Part shown: one piece after another, positions 1-12,600 of the stretch
How positions within the stretch are numbered: the first letter of the stretch is position 1
Layout of the letters: each line of letters starts with the position of its first letter
The notes under the pieces: model-generated
What the model saw: only the letters and a program-made list of their open reading frames with translations
What the model was told of the DNA's origin: nothing
Database searches by the model: none
Assembly: GCF_000003815.2 (NCBI RefSeq)
Contig: NC_049986.1
Location: 16,357,172-16,421,171 of the forward strand
Origin: Branchiostoma floridae
Lineage: Eukaryota > Chordata > Leptocardii > Amphioxiformes > Branchiostomatidae
DNA length: 64,000 bases
Direction: 5' to 3'
Translations under genes and position numbers: made by a program

Positions 1-520
1 NNNNNNNNNNNNNNNNNNNNNNNNNNNNNNNNNNNNNNNNNNNNNNNNNNNNNNNNNNNNNNNNNNNNNNNNNNNNNNNNNNNNNNNNNNNNNNNNNNNN
101 NNNNNNNNNNNNNNNNNNNNNNNNNNNNNNNNNNNNNNNNNNNNNNNNNNNNNNNNNNNNNNNNNNNNNNNNNNNNNNNNNNNNNNNNNNNNNNNNNNNN
201 NNNNNNNNNNNNNNNNNNNNNNNNNNNNNNNNNNNNNNNNNNNNNNNNNNNNNNNNNNNNNNNNNNNNNNNNNNNNNNNNNNNNNNNNNNNNNNNNNNNN
301 NNNNNNNNNNNNNNNNNNNNNNNNNNNNNNNNNNNNNNNNNNNNNNNNNNNNNNNNNNNNNNNNNNNNNNNNNNNNNNNNNNNNNNNNNNNNNNNNNNNN
401 NNNNNNNNNNNNNNNNNNNNNNNNNNNNNNNNNNNNNNNNNNNNNNNNNNNNNNNNNNNNNNNNNNNNNNNNNNNNNNNNNNNNNNNNNNNNNNNNNNNN
501 NNNNNNNNNNNNNNNNNNNN
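1..520. other. Assembly gap (run of N)
   Basis: All bases are N. The missing C-terminal exons of SNAPC4, which runs leftwards towards this gap, could lie here or beyond the window edge. Confidence 0.99.
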
Positions 521-1726
521 GCTTCTTTTATCAGTTTTTTTTAGGGCCATATCTACGATAATCGTAGCAGTCACTTACTTCTCTTCAGCAGTTTGACTTT
601 AAAATATTTCGGGTCAAAGCTTCAAAGACAACTAAAACCTCATAAACAACAAACTTTACTTAGCTCAACAGTATACAAAAATATTGTACGGGTTGCCATC
701 CTTAGTTGAAGCGCTTATTTATAGCGCTAGTATCTTCGCTGCGCCGTTAGCCGCCGTGCGACTTTTGTTGACGGTCTGATATCCCTACGTCGCCGCCTCG
801 CTGATATTCCCACGGACATGTTTCAAGAAAAATACCCAGCAAAAAACGCTGTTCTGCGTCAAATTCTATTCTATAAAACATGTGGGACTCAGTGTTACAG
901 TCTAAATATTTTGTAGAAGCACCGCTGTAGGAAAGAAGGTCCAAGCAATGTAAAACATCACGTAGCATGAAGTTCGCTGTCAACTGGCACACAGCACATG
1001 ACTGTTTGAAACTCTAAGTCTAATCAACAGCCGTGTTTGATTGATAGCCGGCGGTCCTTTGATGAAGTCGGCGAAAGGTGCGTTAGTTAGAAAAGCTGCA
1101 TTTAGTTTTGATACGTAATTATAAGTTAGACAGTGGCGAGAATGATTATTTTCTCATCAATATTTCTCTTCAGAATTATTTGAACTTAATTGTACATCTA
1201 AACAATTGGCTTACCTATGCAATGTTTATATGATTAATGATCAGTGTACTGAAATCATGTGTAACGTATGGCTCCTAGTCAATAGATCAGCATTTTTCTC
1301 TATAGTGACCACTTGTCTATAGTGGCCACATTTCTATCACTGGACTGGAACTTGCGAAAACTGCTGTATTTTCTCCAGAGCAAATGTATGTGTTCCTAGT
1401 GCTGTTGTTGTTTGACATAAACTTTGAACATTTAAATTGTAAGTAACTTTAAACTGCCAGAGTTTCAGCCCAATAAAACACTCTCAGCGCCAGGGTATGA
1501 ACAGACTGACCAGACAGACGAAAATAAATCCTCGAACAAGGTTCAATTGTATATCTTCCGGGTCTGGCAGGAAGTTGTTAAACTAAAATAAGAATAGGCT
1601 TGATGGCTGATTGCATACAAAGTAAAACAGTTTAACAGTTTTACAGCTTGAAGAAAACAAACGCTCCTACAGTACCTGCACCTGCTTGATAATTATTAAA
1701 TCGTATGCCCTACTTGAATAAAAAAA
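521..1726. other. Non-coding stretch, nothing recognised
   Basis: AT-rich sequence without a recognisable domain. An 81-codon minus-strand frame at 747-992 has no family resemblance that I can see and no clear splice context. I see no SNAPC4 Myb-type exon here. Confidence 0.5.
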
Positions 1727-2057
1727 GTTACCTATTCTTTCTGCGCAGTGATTGACTCATCCATATGAAGCTATGGGGTGGTGCCTGGAGTCGCGCGAAG
1801 ATGTGATACATATAACATTCCCCAGACTGAGTGGGTGGGTGGGTGGGTGGGCGGGCGAAAAAGAAAAACTGCGCTCCATCGTGCCTACCTCTTTTCCCTT
1901 GTCCCACTCCTTCTATCCCATGTTCACGTCTTCGACGGATTCCAGGCTGTGCGGATGAGTCCGTCAAACTGCATGTGAATAGTCTATCCTGCCTTTATAT
2001 GGGATTGGGTCTTCGCCTAATATAGGCATCGCCAATCACAGCGCAGGAAAGATAGTT
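1727..2057. mobile_element. Short non-autonomous DNA transposon (MITE-like)
   Basis: The left 60 bp (1727-1786) are repeated identically at 2055-2114, and the right 101 bp (1957-2057) identically at 8418-8518, so the unit is [A]-170 bp-[B]. The outer ends are imperfect inverted repeats: the left end holds CTGCGCAGTGATTG, the right end CAATCACAGCGCAGG. TTA occurs on both sides, which would suit a 3-bp target duplication of the PIF/Harbinger type, but that class is only a guess. The centre carries a short GTGGGTGGGT run. I read it as an internally deleted derivative of the long element that starts at its right edge. Confidence 0.7.
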
Positions 2058-4659
2058 ACCTATTCTTTCTGCGCAGTGATTGACTCATCCATATGAAGCT
2101 ATGGGGTGGTGCCTTCCGTCGCGCCTCTTCTTTTTAGTATCATTACCTGAGTTGCGTGGCATCCAAGCTTCTTGGTGCGTGTCTGGGTTCTAGGAGACCA
2201 ACCGCTGACTCCACGCTAATAAGGAACGCGTGCGGTGTATACTCAAGGACGACAGTGGACGCATAGTCAACATACTCAACATAGTCTATTGACAACTTCT
2301 TATGGAACCGTTCCATGATGGTAAACAACCAGCACCACACAGTGCGTGACGTAACCACTAGCGGACTCTACCACTTATATGGGTGGTGGTCCAGACCTAC
2401 CATAACAATCACTATACAATATTGGCGCTACTATTCTTCCTTCTTACATATGCATACCTCCTACTATTCCTAATCTCATCCTAACTTTCCTTCACTCCAT
2501 CGTTCATAAATATCCATACCTCCTACTATCCCCAATCTCATCTTAACCTTCCTTGACTCTATCGTTCTCTCCCACTCTCATCCTTACTTCTCCCACTCTC
2601 ATCCGCCAAGTTCTTCACACCATCATTCTCTATTCCTTTCTACCCCAACCTCCATTCATTATTCTTTTATTCGTGTCCTGCTTATCGGAGGTGGAATCAA
2701 CTACCATAAAACTAATGTGCAGTCTAATACTTTTTATTTCTTGCATCGCCGACGGTCCTCTTCTAAAAACTACTAGAAGTGTCCTCTGTCAGATGTTGCA
2801 AACTCCAAATATACTTCCAACCTCATAAATAGAATAGACACGGTACGTAACAATGGTCTATTATCGCAGCAGATGTAACTTTCGTATAACGGATCTCTCC
2901 AAATTCGACGTACACAAATGGCCCAGACATATTGCAAGAATAAATACCCAATATAATCCCATTTCTCCCTATCAGAACTCGGGTATAAACAAAAAAAAAA
3001 ATGTCGACATTCGGTTTCAAATATTTGTTTCAACTGCCGTTTAGCAAACCAAGCTACGTCACATACATTGGGATAATTGTATCTAAACAAAAAATCTGTA
3101 TTCAAGTGTTAGAGTCCTCCTCACTACTGTTCTAGCTTTTCACTGATAACAACCTCTCTGGAAAATCCACTAACCCTTGAATTGATACATACTTGACGAA
3201 ACCAGTTTTGGCCAATGCCGTTTTGCGCTGGGTAGCCAACCCTATATTACTAGGTCTAGGTTGGAAAGCATATGTGATAAATTGAAGACATTCTATTTTA
3301 TGTGCAGCAAAACCTTCATATCTTCTATAAATAAGCCTTAACGCTGTGTGTGCCAATAAAGGCTGACAGTTAGAAAGTAAGCAGTGACCTTTTAATACTG
3401 GCTATATTAACCTGAAACGTTTATAGCGTCATCTTTGGACTCATTACAGCTAAACATGTCAGATCTACCTACGAAACAAAATTAGACTTTGGCCTAAATA
3501 TTTCGATAAAACGACAAAATAACTGCTGCCTTTTAACTTTCGTGCCACGTCAAGTTATCAACAAATTACTACCCAAGATACACGAATCTGTATTTATCCA
3601 TGACACTTTATATTAAACATGCTCCTTTTCAAATTACTTATAAACCATAAGCGCTGGAACGTACTACCAAGTAAAGAAAATGGAGACAGACGAAAACAGC
3701 AAACCGATTTAATAACTAGTTGTTTCTCAACATTACAACGAAAAAACATGTCACTTCCTGGACAAACTTCTGACGTTGATGTGTTCTAATTAAAAACAAG
3801 CAATACAGTGGTCATCCCTACAGTGAACTCTAAGACAGTATAGATGTTCTTTTTTTTTTTACGAATAAAGCGTTTAACAGACGCCCTCTAACATATTCTG
3901 TTACTTTAAGGCAAAATGGAAGTTCAGGTCACAATTCGAACGTACGAGAGAGTAAAAAATTCTGGGGCTGTTGTCTCTCTGTTTCTGAATTTTAAGTCTA
4001 GTTTTAAACTTCTTGATCCCTTTGGTTGGCCACCATCCCTGCCTGTACGCCGTCCTCCCATATGGTTTGCTGCGTGTACTTCTCAGCTGGCTGGTGGGTC
4101 TAAGTTGCTGAACTTCAGGTGGTATTTTCAGACGTCCTCGCATCACACCCACGCGCGTTGTACTGAATGCTTCCTGTAACATATTTATCATATTGCATGT
4201 CCTTCGGGATGAAGCTATCCTTTCTCTTGAAAACCTGTACCACCTAACGAATACGTCGTTGGTTACGAATGTTCTATGACAATGTTGCTCTGTGTCTTGT
4301 ACTTCAAAGAAAACGTACGTGTACCAAGAATCATAGCGATACAATAGCGTGTAGAAAAACGAACGAATGATACTCGTAATTAGTTCAAACTCCTTGCAGT
4401 TATACGTATATAAGTGCCAACTTTTAATCTTGTGCTGTCCGTCCTAAAACTATCCACGACGTACTATTCTCTACATTGCACATCGTAATCTTCACAATTG
4501 TCGGCCTCGACTTCAGTGCTTCTGTAGATATTTTCTCAATCGCGTTAAAAACTGCTTGCCGTTCTCGTTATCTACACGGGGTCCATCAACAATCTGCCAA
4601 TGCCACAAATCTCACCAAAGTATCGGACAGTCTCGGTATGTACCATCACGAAGTTAACC

Positions 4660-6950
4660 AAAACCTGTCGTAGTCAGCCAGCCAAACTGTACTATTCTCA
4701 TTTCCTACATGTGGCTGCCCTGTCGCACGACCAACTATATCAGCCTAGAGTTGTCCCTCGACTTGTCATGTAACAAACCGAACGAAAACCAAATCCTGTT
4801 ATCAGCCTGAAGCTGTCCAATAACTAATAGTACGGCTCCATATCACACAAAAATTGTCCTTCAGTCTTAAACTCCACCTGTGGTTGTCCCACAACTTGTC
4901 GCATAACAAACAAAATAAAAAAAACTGTCCGCCAGCCATGTTACCTACCTAGGCTTGTCTAAACAACCTGTCGTGCGACCAACCACTAACACCTGGGTAA
5001 CAAATTTGTAACAACGTATCGTGCGATAACAGAAAACTGTCTAACAGTCTCTTTACTTCTCTAGTCCAAAAACTTTCCAACAGTCTTGCTGCTTACCTGG
5101 GGTTACTCAACAATCTGTCGTACAACAACACACAAAACTATCTAACAGCCTTTTTAATTCTCTGAGGTTGTCTAACAACCTGTCACACGACAACAACAAA
5201 CAAAAATGTCCAACAGTTTTGCTGCTTACCTGGGGTTGCTAAACAATCTATCGTACGACAACCCACAAAAACTGTCTAACAGCCTTTTTACTTCTCTGGG
5301 GTTGTCTAACAACCTGTCGCACGACAACAACAAACAAAAAATGTCCAACAGTCTTGTTGTCTTCCTGGAGTTGCTAAACAATCTGTCGTACTACAGCACA
5401 GCGTCACAAAACTGTCGAGCAGCCTTTTTACTTCTCTGGGGTTGTCTAACCAACCTGTCGCACGACAACAACAAACAAAACTGTCCAACAGTCTTGTTAC
5501 CTACCCGGAGTTGTCCAACAACCTGTCATATGACAACAGCAAACAAAAAAACTGTCGTACACTGTTGTTACTCTACCTGGCGTTGTCTCACTGCCTGTCG
5601 CACGACAACAAACCAAACTGTCCAACAGTCCTGTTACCTGCCTGGTGCTGTCCCACAGCCTGTCGCACGACAACAAACCAAACTGTCCAACAGTCTTGTT
5701 ACTTGCCTGGTGCTGTCCCACAGCCTGTCGTACATCAACCAACCAAACTGTCCAACAGCCTTGTTACCTGCCTAGTGCTGTCCCACAGCCTATCGTACAT
5801 CAACGAACCAAACTGTCCAACAGTCCTGTTACTTGCCTGGTGCTGTCCCACAGCTTGTCGTACATCAACGAACCAAACTGCCCAACAGTCCTGTTACTTG
5901 CCTGGTGCTGTCCCACAGCCTATCGTACATCAACGAACCAAACTGTCCAACAGTCCTGTTACTTGCCTGGTGCTGTCCCACAGCCTGTCGTACATCAACA
6001 AACAAACTGTCCGACAGTCCTGTTACTTGCCTGGTGCCGTCCCACAGCCTGTCGTACATCAACAGACAAAACTGTCCAACAGTCTTGTTACCTGCCTGGT
6101 GCTGTCCCACAGCCTGTCGTACGTCAACAAACAAAACTGTCCAACAGTCTTGTTACCTGCCTGGTGCTGTCCCACAGCCTGTCGTACATCAACAAACAAA
6201 ACTGTCCAACAGTCCTGTTACTTGCCTGGTGCTGTCCCACAGCCTATCGTATACATCAACAAACCAAACTGTCCAACAGTCCTGTTACTTGCCTGGTGTT
6301 GTCCCACAGCCTGTCGTACATCAACAAATCAAACTGTCCAACAGTCTTGTTACTTGCCTGGGGTTGTCCCACAACCTGTCGTACATCAACAAACAAAACT
6401 GTCCAACAGTCCTGTTACCTGCCTGGTGTTATCCCACAACCCGTCGTCCATCCACAAACAAAGCTATCCAATAGTCTTGTTACTTACCTGGGGTTGTCCA
6501 ACAACCTGTCGCATGACAACTGCAAACAAAACTGTCCAACAGTCTTGTTACTTACCTGGGGTTGTCCAACAACCTGTCGCATGACAACTACAAACAAAAC
6601 TGTCCAACAGTCTTGTTACTTACCTGGGGTTGTCCAACAACCTGTCGCATGACAACAACAACAAAACTTTCCAGCAGTCTTATTATCTCTCTGGGGTTGT
6701 TTACAGCATGTCGCACGACAACAGCAAACAAAAACTGTCCAACAGTTCAATTGTCCAACAAACTATTGCATGACACCAACCAGACAAAAAACTTCAAACA
6801 CTTTTTTTTTTCTACCTAGGGTTGTCCAAGAACCTGTCAAGCGAGAAACCCAACAAAAAGCAAATCGGCTCATAAAAAAAACAAAAATCAAATCACCTGA
6901 AATCTCGCTACAAACTCGAGGTTGTCTGCCGACCTGACGAGCAACAAGAT
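4660..6950. repeat. 65-68 bp satellite array
   Basis: About 25 well-preserved units between 5200 and 6760, plus degenerate units on both sides. Each unit holds CTGTCCAACAGTCTTGTTAC, then CCTGG(G/T)GCTGTCCCACA, then CCTGTCGTACATCAACAAAC. The two halves of a unit resemble each other (TGTCCAACAGT and TGTCCCACAGC), suggesting an older roughly 33-bp repeat. Units in the centre are nearly identical while the edges decay, the usual mark of unequal crossing-over. Long open frames across it (for example 5442-6584) come from stop-poor repeats and are not genes. Confidence 0.93.
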
Positions 6951-8388
6951 AACAACCTCTAGCTGAGATATAGGACACACCTTAGGAAAACTGCCGCAGT
7001 GGTTGACAGCTGTCCGAGCGTCTTGAGGCCTGGTCCCTCAGCTTTTCGGGTTGCTGAATGCTGGCTGGTCCACCAAATGCAATGCCCAGAATCGCCGAAC
7101 CGAACTTCAAAATTAAACAAAGCAAATATACAGAAAAAAACAAAGGAAAATACGTAAAATAAGGCAATACGTTCGACTCCTTCCACAACAACAACAACAA
7201 ACGTGATAGGCAGACAAAAAAACTATACCAAATACTGTCTAAAGTCTTTCAAAGAACGTAACTCACCCATAGAGCTACCAGTGATAAGTTGAAGCCTCCG
7301 ACTCTTTCTTGATAAAAAAGGTCGGGCTCTGCTCCGAGCGTGCGGAAACTGGAACAACGTTGTACCGCTTCACAAAGGCTCCTATGGCGAAAAGACGGGG
7401 TAAACGGCAGCCCTAGCGGTGGCTCAGCTGTATCAACATACCTAACTCAAATGAGACAACACAAAATTAATTATACCAAGCCTATTTTACCAAATAGAAT
7501 CACTCACACCTGCGCACGCGAAACATGTGCGATGCGCAAACATATGCAAATTACGAGTCGCTAAACGAAATGAACGACAGAATAGTTGCTGACCAACAAA
7601 ACACACCATAATCATACAAAAGGGGAAAACAGGAAAATAAAATCATGAAGGAACAAGAAAGAAAACAGCCCAGGGATCCACTAGAAAAATAGCCAACGTA
7701 GGAAGACAAATCAAAATGGAATATTCCACAAGACGCCAAAAATGGCGGCGAGCTCAAAACCTTGCGTACCTGCTTGGCTTGTAAATCCTACGCCCGTAGG
7801 AAACTACTCTATCTTCTCTGTTGTCGGCAAGTTTCCCTACCCGTTCCCAGAAGGTCGTAGATATCGCAGACTTGCCCTGATGAGTCTCACTGTCAAAAAC
7901 AGTGTTACTGGCGCTCTGCTATGGAACGTCCGGCTCATTCACAAGGCTGCTGCGTCAGTCATGCTGGGGTCGGCCGTGCCGGCGGTGTGACTTGCCTTCT
8001 CCGTCGACGTTCTGCCAGACAGTACTGCATATACCTGTGATGTCTAACAAACGCCCAAAATAAGCGTCTATTCTCGCAGTGAGGCATGCTTTCTTCCATA
8101 ACCCATACACAATGCCCGGCACGCCAGTGTCTGCGAGAAGAACGGACCTCAGCATGACAAAGAGCGATACACGTGCAAAACGCAGACAACTCACATTCGT
8201 CCCTACGCAGCAACAAGTTCTCGCAGTTTCACAAAGCAAAATAAAATACGAAATCTTCATGACACTAAAAGGGCAATCTTCGAATTCTATACTCCCTGTA
8301 AACGCAAACGAGGTAAATACTCGGTCTCTCTTCTACACCCCGAAAACCTGCTGGCGGTCTTTCTGTGGATCTTCTGTGTTTCCGTAGC

Positions 8389-8462
8389 CATGGCGTCGAC
8401 AAACCAGCTGTGGGGAGGAGTCCGTCAAACTGCATGTGAATAGTCTATCCTGCCTTTATATG
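8389..8462 (-). promoter_or_regulatory. Possible TATA promoter and start codon in the long element's right end
   Basis: Read on the minus strand, CATATAAAGG lies at about 8452-8461, followed some 60 bp later by a start codon in strong context (GCCATGGC, ATG at 8391-8389) opening a 35-codon frame. The TATA part is inside the 101 bp conserved in both transposon copies; the start codon is present only in the long copy. This could be the promoter of a transposon gene reading inwards. It is a motif-level suggestion only. Confidence 0.25.
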
Positions 8463-8518
8463 GGATTGGGTCTTCGCCTAATATAGGCATCGCCAATCAC
8501 AGCGCAGGAAAGATAGTT

Positions 8519-8700
8519 CACTGCAATAATAAATGTACCCACATCACAAGGAGCTTATACTTTTTTAAACTTACACCTAGTTATCGTACTGAAAATTGTT
8601 AATGACATTACATGAAGTCATTCAACAATTTTCAGTCATGATGAAAATTTTCTGAATGGAAGGTGTGATTATTGTCATTTTGTGAAAAATAGAAGCAAGC
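8519..8700. repeat. Interspersed repeat with hairpin, cut by the transposon
   Basis: The sequence starting at 8519 (ACTGCAATAATA... then AAGGAGCTTATA) resembles 17077-17115 inside the inverted-repeat element of TSC1 intron 1. It contains a stem of about 20 bp at 8588-8637, with ACTGAAAATTGTTAATGAC facing GTCATTCAACAATTTTCAGT. It abuts the right end of the long transposon, so the latter probably inserted into an older MITE copy. Confidence 0.5.
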
Positions 8701-8880
8701 TCTGTCTTTACCTGGAATCAATTCACAATACCAGTCCACTTTGGGGGATAATGTACTGTTAAGAGGATGTTCCATTTTTGCGCAGGGGTGATTTGGAACA
8801 GTCCAATGTTGCGTGGGAAGGGGTATGGCTGAAATATGCTGTATTTGCTCTTAAGCAAATGTTGGCCTTTCTAGTTTAAC

Positions 8881-8940
8881 TCTGTATCTGTATCTATATA
8901 GCGGGTATAACCGCCGTTCGGCATAACACACCAGCTTCTG
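8881..8940 (-). mobile_element. LINE 3' tail fragment
   Basis: The short repeat TCTGTATCTGTATCTATATA followed by a GGTATAACCGCC...GGCATAACACACCAGCTTC motif is shared with 49217-49489 and 51960-52222, where the upstream part encodes the C-terminus of a LINE reverse-transcriptase polyprotein. On the minus strand the hexamer-like repeat is the 3' tail. Only the tail is present here. Confidence 0.6.
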
Positions 8941-9643
8941 TTTGCATATTTTGTGGTGAACTCTTCACTGCAAACACAAAACAAAAATTTTCGTTCTATC
9001 TTCTGCCCACGTACATAATTGTACAGTATTATGATGTATTGGAGGTGACTGTTTTGTTCCCCTGTAGCACCCTTGCAAAGTTGCAAGTAGGTGGTTTCCG
9101 ACTAGCTATCCATAAAGGTGCTGGTGTTTTCATTCCTATAGTGGTAATTGTGGCTTTTGCACTATTGCAAACTCAAAAACACCATGAACACTCCATTTTC
9201 TGCTTATGGCAAGATTAACTCAATGAAACTAAAATTCATTCGCTGTTAAACACTACAGATCTCGGAGCCATTAGCAGAACTCTTCATGGTAGTTTCTCAA
9301 AATTGTTTATGTTACAAGTCCTGCCATGTGAAATACCATATGATATTCCTACATTTCTGGTTGGCTGTGTAGTCTTGCCCGTGGATAAATTAGATCATGT
9401 CACCTACTGACACCTTGATTTTCTTACTTGTTCATGAGTGACCGTGTTTTCTTCTGCATCCCATCACTTCTGACTGCTGCGTAGAGGGTCTTGTGGTCTT
9501 TTGCTGACCCTAGACAAGGTCATGAGTATAAAAGAAGTAGTCAATCACAAGAATCTGTAGTATCAAATTCTAACAGACCAACATAACAATTCTTATTGAC
9601 CTTTGACAACCTGGAATGTACAGACTGAATGAGAATCTCTTAC

Positions 9644-12600
9644 ATTTTTTGGAGAGACACACAAACGGGTTGACTGTTTTTTCTTCTCTCTTGTGGCGTG
9701 CGTCCTCATTGGGAGGGGGGCCCTGTGTAGAAAAAAGAAAGAATTTGAATAAAAAACTAACATTTGTAAGCAAATATATAACGTTAATGTTTACCTTAAC
9801 ACACCATAGTCTAACACTGACAACTGTTATGTTTATTCTTATTCCAACACATTTCTTGATTTAGTGACCCGAGCCCCTTAGATTTGTGCTAAGACATTTG
9901 CTACATTATGTAACTGAACACCACAGGGTGTTTGCTACTTTACAGTTTACTGGTAACCATGGTGACAACTGTCTGGTACAGGTTGTTGACCTTATTTGTT
10001 TGGAGAAGAAACAGAGCATAATATAGATACCTTCCGTGAAGGTAAACATAAAACATCGTGTGGATCAAGATGATTTTTCAAACCTTAAAATTACCCATTT
10101 TTTGAGAATGGGAGAAGGGAGACGTACGTTTCCATAGCTGTCTTTGAAGTAAGGTTTGAAGAAGTTCCACAGCCCGTGGCCCCGTTTGACCCTGCCGTCT
10201 GATCCTCGGTCACTCTCTGTCAGCTCCGACTTCAGCGCAGTCTGGGAGAGCCAAGTACATGTATTGGAAAAGTTACTGGTACATGTAATCATTTATTTAT
10301 CGTACAGTTATTTTCTTTCAGGAGCAAAAGATATTGTCTAATTGATAATTCTTATTCTTATTCGTTTAGCAAGAAAGTAGTCTGTGTGCAACACAAACTC
10401 TGCTGTCAAGGGCTGTAACTGGCCCCTCCCTTAGGAGGCCAGCTGGATGTTGGGCAGGCTGCTATAAGCGAGATTTAATCAGGTTAGCAAGAAAGAGACT
10501 GATTGTCTTTAAATATATCCTTGTACTTTAAATGTTCACATGTCTTGAAAATGTTACCCAAGGTCTTAAAGCGTTAGAGCTAAAGAGATTTGCCCTACCC
10601 TCAGCAAATTTACCTCACATTTGGAGGGTTAATGAATGTATTGACCACACATTGGGAAGATGTTTCTCCTTAGGAAACATCATCATCATCATCATAATAA
10701 TCTTCGGTACTGCTTAGCCCACAAAGTGGCTTATTAGCAGCTGCCCAATGAAAATAGTACTACTAGTGCATTATGCAGTGTGAAAAAGGGTGGGAACTGG
10801 GAAGGATGTGGACATGTGCAAAGACAGGACAAGTGTAATTTTGTGATGTTACAACAGACATATTTACATAATTATATACAATGGATGTACCTGTCTTTCC
10901 CTGTTCTGCGCCAGCATGAGCTGTACCCTGTTCAGCATGTCATGGATGTACTCCTGGTAGTTCTGGTTCAGCTCCAGAACCTCCTCTGGCTCCAGATCCT
11001 GGATCAGCTGCAATGGCAGGAACAACAAATATAAACAAGGCCAAAGGCAGTTAAACTCAAATGTTTGAGACAAAGGGGTGTGATTTTTCAACACCTTAGA
11101 GCAAGCCTATTCTTCAAGTGTATCCCAATACATGTCTTTAACAATGAACAATAAGTGTATCCCAATACACTTCTTTAACAATTAACAATAAGTGTATCCC
11201 AATACACTTCTTTAACAATTAACAGAGGTTTGAAGTCTAATAAATGGGACCACTTACTCTCCAAGCAGAGGTTGGTGGGAAAAATTGTGACCTTTTCCTT
11301 TCCGTTTCATCAATTTTTTTCGACCAGCCTTCCCACCAACCTCTGCTGGGGAACCTCTCTTTTAGATAGGCATTTTATCCCTATCTAAAAGTACAAATGA
11401 TTTTGTTTGTTTTTGTCTTTTGTTTGCATTGCATACAGCTGATTGCATACCCTACACACTGCTTCATGGCAAAACACCAGGTTTGCAATACAATCTGCAT
11501 ATCCAGACAGATTTTGATAAGTGTGGTGGATTCTTTATCATATTCAAGGTGTAGCTTTCTAAAAACACAGGATGACCGAGTTAACGCCCTATCCAAGGGA
11601 AGTCCCTTAGCCAAAGTTACTAGTAGGTACTCTTTTGCACTTGACTTGAGTGAGGAAATTGATGTAAAATGTAACCCAAACTCTGTCCTGTTTTGGCGAC
11701 CAACTGCTTACTTACCCCTTGTACTTCCTCCTCTGTTTGATCCTCCTCTTCCTGCTGGTACCCCACATCCGGTGCTGAAGACGGCCCTGCGACGACCAGG
11801 CCTGATGACGGTCTGCTGCGCACACCTTCCACTGTGTGAGGGGTGAGGATGAGAGTGTCTCTGGACAACTGGGGGAGGATGGAAGAGTGGTGTTTGTTAC
11901 TATGGTAACTCTTATCATGGTATGAACATTTTACACAGCTGTGTAGCTTAATCGTGACACAATGTTAAGCTCATTGAATGTTTGGCAACCTAAATACTAG
12001 TATATAACGTTACAGATGCAGATGAACTTTCATACTAGTACTTGCAGTTTTCTACAATTTATAAACATGTTATTAGACCACATTTTATTACTTTCTTTGA
12101 TGGAAATGACATCATATATATATATATATATATATATATTCATAATGGATACTAAAGCTGTAATTTGAGCAGGCAATTTCACCAAAATGAAAAAGATTTA
12201 TGCTATGCAGTACAAATTTGAACCAGTAGGAGGCACTCCTGACTGGAGATATGTCAGTACCTGAGAAGATGCTCTGGACCCTGCATTGCTGATCCTTGGT
12301 GACACTGATGACCTGAAGGGCTCTACTGGAGATGCTATAGCTGTTGAAAAACAGAAGAACAATGTCATTTCATGGCAAAACCATCCTCTTCATAGTTAGC
12401 TGTTGATACCTGATGATTCCAGTGGGCAAGCATAGGTAGACCTAGGCTAGAGTGGGACTCTTGGACCAAGGAGGATAAAATCTTGACTTTTTTACCTCCT
12501 TGCTTGGACTGAGTAAACTTGTGCAAGCAAATGCAATATTTCTGAAAGTTTTATGATACAGCTTGAAATTGCTCAAATCTTTTGATGGGTGATCCTGGGT

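Larger units (their letters stand above)
2055..8518. mobile_element. Long (about 6.5 kb) copy of the same transposon family
   Basis: It begins with the same 60 bp as the short element (2055-2114 = 1727-1786) and ends with the same 101 bp (8418-8518 = 1957-2057), both without a mismatch, implying recent activity or gene conversion. Between these ends lie a pyrimidine-rich tract with a tandem duplication (about 2452-2504 and 2515-2567), a 65-68 bp satellite (about 4660-6950) and 1.5 kb of unassigned sequence. I recognise no transposase. A minus-strand frame near 7959-8216 ends in an arginine-rich run (RRRRR) but matches nothing I can name. It may be a large non-autonomous carrier or an autonomous element too diverged to read. 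The flanking trinucleotide is TTA on the left and TTC on the right, so the target duplication is not clean. Confidence 0.55.

Noticed and set aside
747..992. 81-codon minus-strand frame
   Set aside because: The composition looks protein-like, but I see no homology, splice sites or SNAPC4 Myb features; left as unassigned.
3901..4344. 147-codon minus-strand frame
   Set aside because: No recognisable domain, overlapped by an equally plausible plus-strand frame, and inside the long transposon. I could not support it as a gene.
5206..6652. Long open frames (189-380 codons) rich in Cys, Pro and Thr
   Set aside because: They follow the 65-68 bp satellite in several frames at once and have no start context or homology; they are stop-poor repeats.
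2055..8518. Helitron
   Set aside because: The ends are imperfect inverted repeats and do not show the TC start or the CTRR end with a preceding hairpin.
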